Shown one piece after another: positions 1 to 9,543 of a stretch of 40,218 bases of DNA; position 1 is the stretch's first letter, and every line of letters begins with the position of its first letter. The stretch covers positions 1 to 40,218 of the forward strand of contig JALLAZ010006326.1 in the NCBI GenBank assembly GCA_036939755.1, in the 5' to 3' direction. This DNA is from Stephanodiscus triporus. Taxonomy: Eukaryota; Bacillariophyta; Thalassiosirophyceae; Thalassiosirales; Thalassiosiraceae. The translations under genes were made by a program, and so were the position numbers. The notes under the pieces were generated by a model that saw only the letters and a program-made list of their open reading frames with translations, ran no database searches and was not told where the DNA came from.

Positions 1-596
1 TTCCCAAGCGTGTGGCCCGCCCGACCCATCACCTTCTGTCCGTAGACGTAGGCTTTGTAGACGGTCACCTGTTTGCGGTTACAACAACGTAAACGACATC
101 AAAACTGTGAAGAGATTTAGACACCTGAAGACACACAACAAGAGCAAATCGACGGTGACAATTTCATCATTTGGTGCAACGTAACAATAAGTTACCCCCA
201 GGGTTCCCCCGGTTCCAATCTGTTGTGTCTAGGACCTAGGACGGATGATGTCGTGGCGATGCGCGATCGTCAACCTGACAACTTGGGGCCAGGGCCTGGG
301 AACGAGGGCAAGAGGGAGGCAAGGGAGGTTGATTGCGATCACGATCGCAATTGATCTTGAATTTGGGGGGCACTGGCAGCTCTTGGTGAGGGCCCCCCAT
401 AGGAAGAAGCAACTCACCATAACAACCAATGGCAGTGGTAGCAGTGTGGCAGCAGCACGGATAAGGATGACAGTGGCGGCTGGTGGAGGTGGAGTGGTGG
501 CGGCTGATAGCAGCCGAGAAGGTGCCTGGTGTGTGTGATGTGTGACGTGTTTGCTTTGTTTTTATGGGTTTCCCGGGCAGTCTGCAACAGCGATTT

Positions 597-686
597 ACAG
601 CCATCTGGCTTGGTGATAGATTACGACGGCCATCCCAAAAACTTGTTGGTAATATGACGTATGATGACAGCCATCTGGCTTGGTGA
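597..686. repeat. Pair of 20-bp direct repeats
   Basis: The sequence ACAGCCATCTGGCTTGGTGA occurs at 597-616 and again, identical, at 667-686, 70 bp apart. A shorter related piece (CAGCCATCCCAATAG) follows at about 692 and GGCCATCCCAAAAAC lies at about 630, so the unit seems to be a decayed tandem of about 35-70 bp. Confidence 0.75.
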
Positions 687-759
687 GAAGACAGCCATCC
701 CAATAGTCTGTGTGGACTGCACCTGCGATCCGTTTACATTATGACACATAGATAGTGAC

Positions 760-960
760 TACTCCATTAATTCATTAATACGTCATTAATTCATTAAAAC
801 TCCATTAATTCATTAAAACTCCATTAATTCATTGATGCGACAGTTATTTATACCAGTTCCTACGTTGAAATCATTACTTTGTCATTGATTCATTACTGTG
901 ACATTTTTTCATTAATACTCCATTAATTCATTAAAACTCCATTAATTCATTGATGCGACT
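760..960. repeat. AT-rich short tandem repeat cluster
   Basis: The motif CTCCATTAATTCATTAA is repeated with small variations at about 760-835 and again at about 918-955. A longer block ending in TTCATTGATGCGAC is present in two copies (about 815-841 and 935-959), so the cluster itself looks duplicated. No coding potential. Confidence 0.8.
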
Positions 961-1714
961 AATACTTAAGTACGTACGTTGATTGGTTTCGCCGTTAGAT
1001 ACGATACCAGCAAAAAACACGGCGTCAGTCACGCCAAGACCCTCTCTGCGAGAGAGAGAGGTTCATTGTTAGGAGTTTACTACTGAGCTTGTTATGTAGA
1101 ATAGTACTCTACTCTTTACTTATCTACAGAAGTTCTCAGCTAAATGCCAACATCTGATTTATTCACAAGTCATTCCCACAGATGTTAATTATTTCATTAT
1201 AATTCCATCACTCTCTTGTCCCACCACCAGAAGTCGACATTTTAATGCGAGAGGTGGCATGCCGAGGTGTGCGTGAATCGTGGAAGGAATTAACCTTCGA
1301 TACGATACCACCAATCCCAAACAACACCGATGTAGCATCATCCCATCACTACCTATCATGCCTCCCCCCCAATGACAGCCAACTGTCCTCAAAGACGAGT
1401 CTCCGACACGTCGTTCTGGCATGAATGGCAATGGGACGATGGATCCGCCACTGTCAACAGGCGCGTGTTGGCAACACCCTGACTTCAAGTAGGATTACCC
1501 AATGTTGAAAAAATATTGAAATTCAGCAAGTTGTTTTCGGTTGCTACTTACACAACCCCCACGTGGGAATAAATGAAAATAGTACTATCCGTTTACACGC
1601 GCGGTCGAAGAATCTGGATCTTTGGCGACGAGATGTTCCGGATCCCCGAAACTAACCCCTAACGCCATCCAACTCGACGATTTGAAACCACACATCATCA
1701 TCATCATAGCAGCG

Positions 1715-3364
1715 ATGTTATCTCGAGCCTCCCTAGCGCTCGGCGATCGCCTCCGTCAGCGCGCCACCGGCGCGAATGCCGCCGCCGTCGCCGCCGTCCG
1801 CCGATTCTCCCCCACGTCCGCGTCCATGGAACAGTACGACCTCGTCGTGATCGGGGGGGGTCCCGGCGGATACGTCGCCGCCATCAAGGGCGGACAGCTC
1901 GGCCTGAAGACCGCGTGCGTCGAGATGCGCGGCACACTGGGCGGGACCTGCCTCAACGTGGGATGCATCCCCTCGAAGGCCCTGCTGAATAGCTCCCACC
2001 ACTACCACGACGCGTTGCACCACTTCGCCGATCACGGCATCAACGTCGGGGAGGTGACCATGGACGTCGCCAAGATGCTCGAGGCGAAGGCCGCGACCGT
2101 CAAAGGCCTGACGGGCGGGATCGAGCATCTGCTCAAGAAGCACAAGGTGGACTATTACAAGGGCAGGGGGAGCCTTTCGGGTCCGAACGGGGTGTCGGTG
2201 ACGCCGAACGACGGCGGATCCGAATTGACGCTCGAGACGAAGAACGTCATCATCGCGACGGGGTCGGAGGTCACGCCCCTGCCGCCGGTTCCCGTGGACA
2301 ACGCGCGGGGGAAGATCGTCGATTCGACGGGCGCGCTCGACATAGCCAAGGTGCCCGGGAAACTGGCGGTCGTGGGGGGGGGGGTGATCGGACTCGAGAT
2401 GGGATCCGTATGGTCCCGCCTAGGATCGGAGGTCACCGTGATCGAGTACATGGATCGCGTGTGTCCCGCCATGGACGTGGAATTGACGAAGAAATTCCAG
2501 GCGACGCTGAAGAAGCAGGGGTTCAAGTTCCGAATGTCGACCAAGGTCGTGAAGAGCGAGGTCGTGGGCGATTCCGTGCACATTACCACCGAGCCTTCCA
2601 AGGTTAGTTTTCTTGTTTCTTTCGTGGATTTGTGTTCACGATGATTATTTATTTTCTTTGCCTCGCGGAATTTACGCTTTGATAATCGTATTTTTCGAAC
2701 AATCGTGATCCGATACTTACAGGGAGGAGATCAAACGACCGAGGTTTACGACATAGTTCTGGTCGCCACCGGACGCAGGCCGTACACCGCCGGACTCGGC
2801 CTGGAAAACCTCGGTATTCAAACAGACAAACTCGGCAGGATCGACGTGGATTCGCACTTCCGCACGGCGGTGCCGAGCATCTACGCCATCGGCGACTGCA
2901 TCGACGGGCCGATGCTCGCGCACAAGGCCGAGGAGGAGGGCATCGCCGCGGTGGAGACGATCGCGGGATACGCCGGGCACGTCAATTACGACGCCATCCC
3001 GGGGGTGATATACACGTTCCCGGAGGTGGCGTCGGTGGGGAAGACGGAGGAGGAGCTGAAGGCGATGAACGTGCAGTACAATAAGGGGACGTTCCCGTTC
3101 GCCGCCAACTCGCGCGCGCGCGCCAACGCTACCGGCAATTCGGAGGGATTCGTGAAGGTCCTCGCGGACAAGACGACGGACAAAATCCTTGGAGTACACA
3201 TCATGGGACCGAACGCCGGGGAGATGATCGCCGAGGGAGTACTGGGCATGGAATACGGAGCCGCCTCGGAGGATTTGGCCAGAACTTGCCACGCGCATCC
3301 GACCCTCAGCGAGGCATTCAAGGAGGCGTGCATGGATGCGTACGATAAGCCTATCCATTTTTAA
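1715..3364 (+). CDS. DLD: Dihydrolipoamide dehydrogenase, mitochondrial (E3 subunit), two exons
   Basis: Spliced CDS 1715-2602 joined to 2723-3364; the 120-bp intron begins GTTAGT, ends CTTACAG and is phase 0. The product is 509 residues, the usual length for the mitochondrial enzyme. It reoxidises protein-bound dihydrolipoamide with FAD and NAD+ in the pyruvate, 2-oxoglutarate and branched-chain dehydrogenase complexes and the glycine cleavage system. Visible features: an Arg/Ala-rich presequence (residues 1 to about 38), the FAD dinucleotide motif [10 protein letters not shown] (47-56), the redox disulfide in [16 protein letters not shown] (Cys79 and Cys84), the NAD-binding [12 protein letters not shown], the second FAD motif [16 protein letters not shown], and the C-terminal HAHPTLSE with the His-Glu catalytic pair. 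I chose ATG 1715 because the frame upstream has no ATG and this start gives a targeting peptide. The neighbouring gene is convergent. Confidence 0.96.
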
Positions 3365-3784
3365 TCTATTTTGTTTATGGAGGGGTCGGAGATGTGCTTG
3401 GTGGTATCTAGGCTCGAGGAAAATTAGAGAGGGACGATGAAATGAAATAAACCTGTCTTTGATGAATGTGAATATCTGAATTAGAACTGGGACATAAATG
3501 TGTGACGTAACTTTTTGCATTGAACCGAACCAGAACCAACGAACGGATGCTGGTAGGAAAACTTGAACGCGACGACTGACGACAACAGCACGTCGATCAA
3601 TGTTTCGTTTTCTTGAGGACAACCGATTTTTGCCGGCATTCGATGATGAAGGTCATGCGATTCACAGCGCGACGATAATCCTCATGGCAAAACTAATCTT
3701 CTTCAGAGATATGTAATGATTATGTGACGTCGCTTCCGTATCGACAAACGCCCCGCGATCCCCCCCCGATCGCCCTGTCACATC
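3365..3784. other. Convergent intergenic region
   Basis: About 420 bp between the 3' ends of the dehydrogenase and the transporter. AATAAA-like sequence occurs at about 3445 (GAAATAAACC), which could serve the plus-strand gene. The minus-strand open frame running through here (2717-3622) is antisense to conserved dehydrogenase exon 2 and is not a gene. I see nothing else. Confidence 0.6.
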
Positions 3785-5520
3785 TCACAACAAATGGGGA
3801 AAGAAGGAGTTCACCACCGACATCCACGCCCCCGCCAATGCCAAGAATGCCCCTAGCCCGATCAGGCCCCTGTTCCACCATCGCTCGATCCTCAACGCCG
3901 TAGTCGCCTTCAGCGTCCCGTCGCCAATCCGACGCGATGTCGACTTCAGGAAAAGGAACGACGGTATCATGTATATGAGGGCGGATCCGAGCATTGCGCC
4001 ATTCAGACTGACGACGAATCCTGCGTCGTTCGTTAGCAGGGCCAACGCCGTGACCGACCCGACGAGCCACCTCGAGGTACGATAGTGCACCTCGTCCGAT
4101 ACCTCCTTCCCGCCGTGGAAGATCTGGTAGTATGCGTTCTTCAGCGCGTTGGAGAGGAAGCCGTACGAGCCGAGGAGGCTCACGCCCATGAGCAGGCGGC
4201 ATAAGGTGGCGCCGGAGTCCAGCGTGGAGTAATTGTTTAGGATCACACCCCTGGACGCACCGCCGAAGGTCAGGAAACCCAGGCACATCATCAGGGCGCT
4301 GATGAATACCGTGATCGCGAAGCCGATGATGGACAATTTGGCGAATCGCGCGGGTGTGGGATCCTCGAGGGTCTGGTAAAAATCCGGACTCGACATGTGC
4401 ACGAGGAAGGCCGTGGCCGCCATGGACGACACGACGAGGAGGGACGTCGGACCCCGCGTGCCCGTGACGCCGAAGCTCGGACGCAGGTCCGGGGGGAGCG
4501 AGCGGAGGTAATCCGTCGCCCCCCTCCCCCCCCCGGCGACTGACGACGAGTAGGCCCCGCCCGGGAGGGCGCGCATCGTCATGACGACGCACGTGGCGAG
4601 TATCCCGACCACGCCGCTGATCGAGACCGGCGCCAGAGCCGCCAGGGACCTCAGTCGGCACATCGGGTACACGCCCAGGAGGGAGATCGCGGCGACGCTG
4701 AATTGACGCGTCGACGCGACGCTGCCACCCGGCAGTCCCGCGGTGATGGCGAGGCTGCGGAGGGTGTCGCCGAGCGTGATCGAGTACGCGAGGCACGTGC
4801 CGTAGCACGTTATCATCACCACGAGGCTCACGAGCCACGACGTCGACGTCCCGACCTCGCGATCCCACAGTTGACCGATGCTCGTCACCCTGACACCGTC
4901 GTCCCCCCCCCTCGATTCTTTCCCGGCGACGGAAGTGAGTCGACCGAGGAGGTGAAACGTGTACGCGCTGATGGCGCCGAGCACGAGCAGGATCGAGGTG
5001 GTGGGAACGAGGCTTTTTTTTTGTTTTCGATACATCGCCGATATGAGAGGGTGCGTGCGAAGAGACGAAAGTGACGATCCAGGGGTGAGGACCGGACGAC
5101 GATGCAGACTGGTGGCGAAAGGTTCGGGACGACGACTATTACACTGTATGTGTGCGCGCGCACTCACGCTCCTCGCACGTCGCCGTAGGCCGCGACGCCC
5201 GCCGGCAGGGACAGGACGCCCGATCCGACCGCCCCCTTGATGAGGTTGAAGGAGGCGGACGCTATCGTCGACTTGCCGCCCCCATCGTTGTCGCTGTCGC
5301 CGTCGGCGGCCGTGGCGGACGATGCGGCATTCGCCCTCAGAGCGGTGGCGTCGACCCCGACCCCGACCCCGATCCCGGCGATGGAGGCGAGGGCTCGTCG
5401 CGTTTTGACATTGTCGCTCGAGGAGAAGACGGAGGATGGACGGGAGCGGAACGCATCGGACGGCGTCGTCAACGCATCGACGAGGATGAAGATCGCGACA
5501 ACGCAGTTGGCGATCTTCAT
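3785..5520 (-). CDS. AAAP-family amino acid transporter with plastid-type presequence, two exons
   Basis: Spliced CDS complement(3785-5012, 5168-5520), 526 residues. The 155-bp intron runs from GTGAGT at 5167 to the acceptor at 5013; splicing restores ...AYGDVRGA|LVPTTSILL without a frame break. The start of the fold, FNLIKGAVGSGVLSLPAG, is the typical first membrane helix of amino acid/auxin permeases (Pfam Aa_trans). About ten further hydrophobic segments follow. The N-terminus, MKIANCVVAIFILVDALT, looks like a signal peptide and is followed by PSDAFRSRPSS and a Ser/Arg-rich stretch. This resembles the heterokont bipartite plastid signal, where the residue after cleavage is Phe. An upstream in-frame ATG at 5562 would add 14 residues and weaken the signal peptide. 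Substrate and membrane are inferred; a plastid envelope or complex-plastid membrane is possible. Confidence 0.85.
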
Positions 5521-5962
5521 CGTGAGGTACTGTTCGTTCAGATCAGCCACAACTACAACCATTAACACCAACGGCTGAGGCGACTTCGGACCTCCCCTCT
5601 TCGCCCGCGGACCGACTCCAATTCAAAAATCACAATAAATTATTATTATCTGGGGAGAGAATTATCCGGTCTCTTCCCCCTCCTTTCTCCATTGAAATCA
5701 CCTTGATATTATCAACGGCAGCCTCACGGCGGTGCTTATTTTTGTATTTTACTACACACAACTACCAAGACAACCCAATCAACCCCCCCGATCATCCCCA
5801 ACTGAACGCGACGCCGGTCCTCCTGGAACACACACTTAAGAATCCGACGTTTCCCCCCCTGTCCCAGACGAATATTCCGGCGACGGCCACGATCGCTACT
5901 CCCCGGAATCTAAGACGACTGTGACTTTACAGGAATACCTCAAATCTTAACCCAATTTGCTT
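5521..5962. other. Intergenic region between the transporter promoter and the retrotransposon
   Basis: This stretch contains the 5' leader and promoter of the minus-strand transporter and, on its right side, the unresolved 5' boundary of the retroelement. Composition becomes C-rich and purine-poor from about 5700 onward, which may mark the start of the element. The 73-codon open frame at 5703-5924 has low-complexity composition and no support. Confidence 0.45.
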
Positions 5963-6316
5963 ATGACCGAGACCTCCAACTCAAACCTACGACGACACGA
6001 ACAACGATTCTTCGCACGGAAACATAAGGATCAGCGAAAATTCATCCAAGGAGTTAAACGATTGGTGCACTTACGAGCGGTGCGAAGACACTTAGAGGAA
6101 GTCGCCAGACACCTGGCCAAAGAACCGCGGAAGAGTCTACGGCTGCAGTGGAAACAACACAACGCTCGGTCGATACGAGAGCAAGGGGGCCCGTGGTACA
6201 CCCTTATTCTCTTCGGCGAAGAGGGCTACTGGTCCAACGGCGGGCCATCGCTCGAAGGGCATAACATTACCATCTTCCCATCTCGCCTTCCTTGTCCCCA
6301 CGTCGGCAATTTCTAG
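5963..6316 (+). CDS. Small basic leader ORF of the retroelement
   Basis: 117 residues from ATG 5963; not recognised. The N-terminal two thirds is rich in Arg, Lys and His (for example RRHEQRFFARKHKDQRKF and VKRLVHLRAVRRHLEEVARH), consistent with an amphipathic, nucleic-acid-binding helix. The last 30 residues are Gly/Pro-rich. It lies about 370 bp before the second leader ORF and in another frame from ORF1. It may be a small protein of the element or an upstream ORF in its leader. No domain supports either reading. Confidence 0.4.
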   Translation: MTETSNSNLRRHEQRFFARKHKDQRKFIQGVKRLVHLRAVRRHLEEVARHLAKEPRKSLRLQWKQHNARSIREQGGPWYTLILFGEEGYWSNGGPSLEGHNITIFPSRLPCPHVGNF

Positions 6317-6683
6317 TGTCCTTCTGTAACATCAACACTCCAACCTACTCAATATCTCCCAAACACTACCAAAGAATCTCCATTGTGCAGATCTGATAAA
6401 ATTGGCGGGTGGATAGAAGAACAAATCTCCTGTCTAAGAAAGAATCGTACGACACCACCCATCAACTGACGCAAGAAATCACACACAATCCGCTACGCCT
6501 ATCATATTTCCTTTCAAACAGATCTTCCCAAACACAAGAAAAATATATCTCGGTCGTTACTAGACGAACAATGACGGCCATGATGTGCCACCCACCTCCC
6601 GTGTCCTCAATGATTAACAACAAGAGGAGAGTGCATTATTGTTTGCACTCTCTGACCCTCGCCATCATTTTTCTCAACATATT

Positions 6684-7175
6684 ATGGTCAACGAACAACC
6701 CCTGGCAACAGTCCACCCATCAACTACACGCCTCTATACGACGAAGCCACTTGTGCGGCAATACGAAGAACTACTTACTCCACCGAATACCCCTCCCGAT
6801 TTGGGAGACCTCTGTTTCCTCCACAGTCAACTTCTTTTCGTGGCGAAAGTCTGCCGCCTCCGCGGTCTCCCCGAAACGTCGGTCTCTAGAGTTCTGGAAG
6901 AGGCAGAAGCTTTCCGGTTACGCTGTCGCCGAGGACCCCCAGCGGAGCGCCTCTCTCCCCGCGAAGAGCGTCACCTCCAAACAGCGATCGATCAGGTTAT
7001 TTTTGCCCCCACGACCCCCCCCCGCACCGAACATCTTGGCCAAGGAAACGCCATTTGTCCCTTACACTGGCACTCATCATTTATCACGGGTAAACCCCCA
7101 AACACAAGCTACACATCCGTCCACGTCGACGACGCGGCACCAACATCTCTTCCCCAGACGGATTCATCTACCTGA
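6684..7175 (+). CDS. Second leader ORF of the retroelement, overlapping the ORF1 frame extension
   Basis: 163 residues from ATG 6684, of unknown family. The composition is protein-like, with alternating charged and hydrophobic residues, such as RQYEELLTPPNTPPDLGDL and SVSRVLEEAEAFRLRC. The ORF1 reading frame is also open across the whole interval, and the sequence is purine-poor on this strand, which makes stop codons rare, so openness alone is weak evidence. The residue pattern in this frame looks better than in the competing frame. It could be a translated leader protein or a chance ORF. Confidence 0.35.
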   Translation: MVNEQPLATVHPSTTRLYTTKPLVRQYEELLTPPNTPPDLGDLCFLHSQLLFVAKVCRLRGLPETSVSRVLEEAEAFRLRCRRGPPAERLSPREERHLQTAIDQVIFAPTTPPRTEHLGQGNAICPLHWHSSFITGKPPNTSYTSVHVDDAAPTSLPQTDSST

Positions 7176-7290
7176 CTCTCCTTCGAATTGTGCGTCGGAT
7201 CTAAGGGAGAAGTACAACCCTTCGAAAGCAATTAAGATTATTTCCCTCCCCAGTTTTCGTCATCCTCCAGTGGACACTTTCTCCGGGATC

Positions 7291-9408
7291 ATGGCCAACC
7301 GTTCTGGACGCGACCGGGCTCAACAACAAGCGGATCGACAGGAAGCGGAACTGGCTCTCCTAAAATCCATGGAAGCAGAAGGGCAAAAACGACAGAAGGC
7401 CAAGCAGAAACGAAGCGAAGAGAGGAAGAAGGAGGAAGAGGCGAGGAAACAACGGGAGGACGCGGAACGGAAAGCAGCTTTGGAGAAACAAACTGAAACG
7501 GCAGTGCAGGCTGTGTCTCCAGAAGCTACTATGGAATTAGAACTTGCCGATTCGGTCAACAACGAGTCGCTCCTATCTTTGATGAACGGCAATCCTGAGG
7601 AACCCTCCGAAGTCATAGATCCCGAAGAACGATCTCCGGCAAAAAACAAACCAAGGAAATTAGGCACCTCGACCGTCTCCAAGCTAACGACAGCGAAACA
7701 CCCAGTTAAGAGTGCCCTCAGGACAGGATTTCAACTCGATACCCACGCTCAAAATCACCCAAGGGTTCTAGCAGAAGCATCGATCCAGCTTACTAGTGAC
7801 TCCCCCGTACAGGAGTTCATCGTAAATCTACAGGAACTTCTTAAGAACGGTCAGTTGGTAGACAAAGTCTTCGCCTTCTGTGCAGTGAAGGATGACGGTC
7901 GATCCAAGATAATTAGGGATCCGTCGGGAATACCTACCAATATGACCCTTCTCAGTGCCTATTTTAAGATTTTGGGTACAAAAGGACGTAATGCATTTGA
8001 AAAACAAAAGGTGTACAAAAACAATAAGGAAGTTAAGGGGGAGCTTCGCGATCCAACGATTTACTTTTCCTTTGCCTTCGCGACGGACGATGATCCTGAG
8101 GATATCCTCGCTCGAATTAGTCACGAGTGGCACCGCAGGGGTGGAGGCATCCTGAAGGTTAAGGAGCTCCAGACGTTTGAAAGCGAGACAATCATGTGCC
8201 TTTTTAATGTACTCACGATCACGCCGAAGAAAACCATCCTCGCCGAGCTGAAGACAATCCTAGAGAAGTCACTTACACTTATTCAAGAATCCGATGACAC
8301 GGTAAATCCATTTGATCCAAAGGATGTTCCTCAGCACAGTAAACTTCCTGCGATCGAGCTCCGACTGCTTAACCCGAAGTTACCAGGTCAGGACACCTCA
8401 CATTTCAACAAACTCAGTTGGAAGGCCCAAGCAAGCAGGAAAGTGTTCCATATCGAATGCGATAGTCGATATTCAAGCGAACTCAAGAATCTCATTCAAG
8501 TTGCGAAAGACACAAACCTAATCAGAGATATGTGGGGCAAGCATGCGCACCTCAGCGAGGTTGTGGATAAAGACTCTACGCCAAGCGAGGTAAAAAGACT
8601 AATGCGGGTCGCGCAAGTCCATTGTAACTATCAATGCTCAATGCTCCTGGAGGATATCACCGGCATTACGAACCTGGATGCAGAGGCAGTGCTTTATCAG
8701 GATAACGGCGTGTCTCCCTTACCCCTCACCCTGCGAATGATATTATTACGCTTTGTGAAATTAAGTGATGGCCACAGTTTGTTCGCCGAGATCCATCAAT
8801 CCAACGAAGTCATGGGACGGGTTCAGGCGGTAATCCCCAACACTCCAGAGGCGGAAACGATGATCCTGATGATGAATAAAAATTTTCCAGCTTACATTGG
8901 CAACCTACTCCGGGAGCGGGGAGTCGCTGATGACTTTTTGATGGAGCTTCTTAAAAGATCTTGCTGCCCTAATATGCTCGCAGAGATGTCCACTTGCATC
9001 TGGGACTCGGACACCGGTGTACTCACAACCCAACGAGAGGCGAAAGAAAAATCAGACACTAAAAAACTGGTTGATGCTCCGTGGTTTAAGAACGCTTTCG
9101 AGGATTTGGTATTGGATACGGGCAATGCTACGAAACGACCAACTCCGCCCCCAGAGTCTCTTTTCAATTTGGATGAGGACCGCTCTGTGAAAACTATTCA
9201 CGAACGCAATATGAACAGACTTCCTTCCACGGGAATCCTTCTCCCGAGGAAGACCGACGAGATCGTCCATGTGGCGAGCTCTGATGAGGACTCCGCATCC
9301 TCGTCTGGTGACTCCAGGTCGCGTAATGCTACCGCCGATGGGGAAGACGGCTCCCCAGCCTCGAGTGAGGAGGTCAACGGCGCGCAAGGCGCGACCTTGG
9401 GCGGATAG
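7291..9408 (+). CDS. Retrotransposon ORF1 protein
   Basis: 705 residues from ATG 7291 (MANRSGRDRAQQQADRQ). The frame is open back to 6409 with an earlier ATG at 6571. I prefer 7291 because the upstream residues look like translated leader and the protein then opens with a strongly charged Glu/Lys/Arg coiled-coil segment (about residues 15-70). The middle is a globular region without a recognised domain, including segments WHRRGGGILKVKELQTFESE and KLPGQDTSHFNKLSWKAQAS. The last 80 residues are Ser/Asp/Gly-rich and probably disordered. No zinc knuckle, RRM or esterase domain is evident, so this is not one of the common LINE ORF1 types. Its position before an endonuclease-RT ORF suggests an RNA-binding particle protein. 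The frame is intact. Confidence 0.75.
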   Translation: MANRSGRDRAQQQADRQEAELALLKSMEAEGQKRQKAKQKRSEERKKEEEARKQREDAERKAALEKQTETAVQAVSPEATMELELADSVNNESLLSLMNGNPEEPSEVIDPEERSPAKNKPRKLGTSTVSKLTTAKHPVKSALRTGFQLDTHAQNHPRVLAEASIQLTSDSPVQEFIVNLQELLKNGQLVDKVFAFCAVKDDGRSKIIRDPSGIPTNMTLLSAYFKILGTKGRNAFEKQKVYKNNKEVKGELRDPTIYFSFAFATDDDPEDILARISHEWHRRGGGILKVKELQTFESETIMCLFNVLTITPKKTILAELKTILEKSLTLIQESDDTVNPFDPKDVPQHSKLPAIELRLLNPKLPGQDTSHFNKLSWKAQASRKVFHIECDSRYSSELKNLIQVAKDTNLIRDMWGKHAHLSEVVDKDSTPSEVKRLMRVAQVHCNYQCSMLLEDITGITNLDAEAVLYQDNGVSPLPLTLRMILLRFVKLSDGHSLFAEIHQSNEVMGRVQAVIPNTPEAETMILMMNKNFPAYIGNLLRERGVADDFLMELLKRSCCPNMLAEMSTCIWDSDTGVLTTQREAKEKSDTKKLVDAPWFKNAFEDLVLDTGNATKRPTPPPESLFNLDEDRSVKTIHERNMNRLPSTGILLPRKTDEIVHVASSDEDSASSSGDSRSRNATADGEDGSPASSEEVNGAQGATLGG

Positions 9409-9421
9409 TCGCAACCAGCTA

Positions 9422-9444
9422 CCCTCCCTTACCCACGGGGAGGG
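9422..9444 (+). other. Hairpin in the ORF1-ORF2 junction
   Basis: CCCTCCC (9422-9428) pairs with GGGAGGG (9438-9444) across a 9-nt loop, starting 13 nt after the ORF1 stop codon and ending 100 nt before the ORF2 ATG. A stable stem at this place could influence reinitiation or internal initiation of ORF2 translation. The role is inference. Confidence 0.45.
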
Positions 9445-9543
9445 CACAGGGCGGCAACGTTCCGTCGCAGTGATCAATATGTGCGAAATATAAATCTGAT
9501 AAACGAGCTCGGGGAACGGACACGCTTGAGTCAGGGAGGAAGG

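Larger units (their letters stand above)
1..1714. other. Intergenic region, AT-rich with short repeats
   Basis: No convincing gene is visible. The short open frames on both strands (for example 236-703 minus and 245-538 plus) have low-complexity composition and no recognisable domain. The region holds a 20-bp direct repeat (597-616 and 667-686) and a cluster of ATTAATTCATTAA-type repeats (about 760-960). The final stretch before 1715 must hold the promoter and 5' leader of the downstream dehydrogenase; I cannot name a core promoter element with confidence. Confidence 0.6.

Noticed and set aside
236..703. 155-codon minus-strand frame with the 20-bp repeat inside
   Set aside because: Low-complexity His/Pro/Ser composition, repeat-derived, no domain.
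2717..3622. 301-codon minus-strand frame
   Set aside because: Antisense to conserved dihydrolipoamide dehydrogenase exon 2; Arg/His/Val-rich shadow composition.
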